Source: Chloroflexota bacterium (GTDB lineage: Bacteria; Chloroflexota; Ktedonobacteria; Ktedonobacterales; Ktedonobacteraceae). From it: a stretch of DNA of 13,437 bases. Positions 13,113 through 13,437 of the stretch are shown here, one piece after another. The position numbers and the translations under genes are program-made. The stretch's first letter is position 1, and each line of letters begins with the position of its first letter. The notes beneath the pieces are model-generated. The model was not told the DNA's origin. It worked only from the letters and a program-made list of their open reading frames with translations, and made no database searches. Where the stretch lies: contig VBHV01000062.1 in NCBI GenBank assembly GCA_005881995.1, positions 1 to 13,437 on the forward strand, written 5' to 3'.

Positions 13113-13437
13113 CTAGGAATTTACTAACGTGATCCCCATACTGCGGGCTGTTCCTTCGACCATGCTCTCAGCGCCTTCAATATCGATCACGTTGAGGTCT
13201 TTCATCTTGAGTTCAGCGATCTCGCGCAGCTTGGCACGGTTAATCGAGCCAACCTTGGTCTTATTGGGGATCGCCGACCCCTTTTCCACTCCGGCAGCCT
13301 TCTTCAACAGATCGGTTACGGGTGGAGTTTTGGTAATAAATGTGAACGAACGATCTTCATAGATCGTAATTTCAGCCGGGATTACCATCCCTACCTGACC
13401 CGCGGTACGCTCGTTGTACTCCTTACAGAACGCCATA
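13113..13437 (-). CDS. rplK: 50S ribosomal protein L11 (5' part outside window)
   Basis: L11 binds the GTPase-associated region of 23S rRNA. About the last 107 residues are present; the usual length is about 141, so some 35 N-terminal residues lie beyond the edge. The Met at 13436 is the internal Met of the [11 protein letters not shown] motif and not the start. Further signatures are [60 protein letters not shown] and [10 protein letters not shown]. The end is LVNS followed by TAG, with the family 1 repeat starting on the next base. It is the first gene of the rplK-rplA-rplJ-rplL run. Confidence 0.96.
   Translation of the reverse strand, partial: MAFCKEYNERTAGQVGMVIPAEITIYEDRSFTFITKTPPVTDLLKKAAGVEKGSAIPNKTKVGSINRAKLREIAELKMKDLNVIDIEGAESMVEGTARSMGITLVNS

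Overview
The window looks like a chromosomal segment of a Chloroflexota bacterium, probably of the class Ktedonobacteria. This is an inference from three things: a zinc-ribbon serine/threonine kinase, the style of the ribosomal and house-keeping proteins, and many short palindromic repeats ending in CCCTAC or built on CCGACTGCC/GGCAGTCGG. No database search was possible. Nearly all genes are ordinary core genes. The unusual content is the repeats and two broken core genes.

Layout. 1-469 (minus): start of a zinc-ribbon serine/threonine protein kinase, cut by the window edge. 481-1353 (minus): rsmA/ksgA, which dimethylates 16S rRNA. 1390-1995 (minus): a Pro/Gln/Tyr-rich protein with two C-terminal membrane segments. 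1996-2443: divergent control region with repeats. 2444-5270 (plus): class A penicillin-binding protein (peptidoglycan glycosyltransferase plus transpeptidase), split by an internal deletion and frameshift near 4022. 5263-5859 (plus): an unrecognised protein overlapping the PBP stop codon. 5889-6746 (minus): RlmA-type 23S rRNA methyltransferase. 6815-7453 (minus): family 4 uracil-DNA glycosylase. 7610-10041 (minus): pnp, also split by an internal deletion and frameshift (near 9840), with a long RGG-rich tail. 10494-10763 (minus): rpsO. 10930-11313, 11411-11941, 12297-13004 and 13113-13437 (minus): rplL, rplJ, rplA and the 3' part of rplK.

The minus-strand block from rplK to pnp is a translation and RNA-decay cluster in the order rplK-rplA-rplJ-rplL-rpsO-pnp. 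The usual rplKAJL-rpoBC order is not followed. An L10-leader-like RNA with a clear intrinsic terminator precedes rplJ, and a promoter with a perfect -10 precedes rpsO.

The most notable finding is a palindromic repeat family (family 1, about 50-70 bp, arms CCGACTGCC/GGCAGTCGG). It sits in the gaps after rplK, rplJ and rplL, and a diverged copy follows pnp. Three tandem in-frame copies lie inside the N-terminal coding region of the PBP gene. All copies have the same orientation relative to transcription, and one copy shows a compensatory arm change. A second family (GTAGGGACGCGAT-type palindrome) lies inside the coding region of the membrane protein, provides the stop codon of rplL, lies just before the pnp ribosome binding site, and forms an inverted pair between rplA and rplJ.
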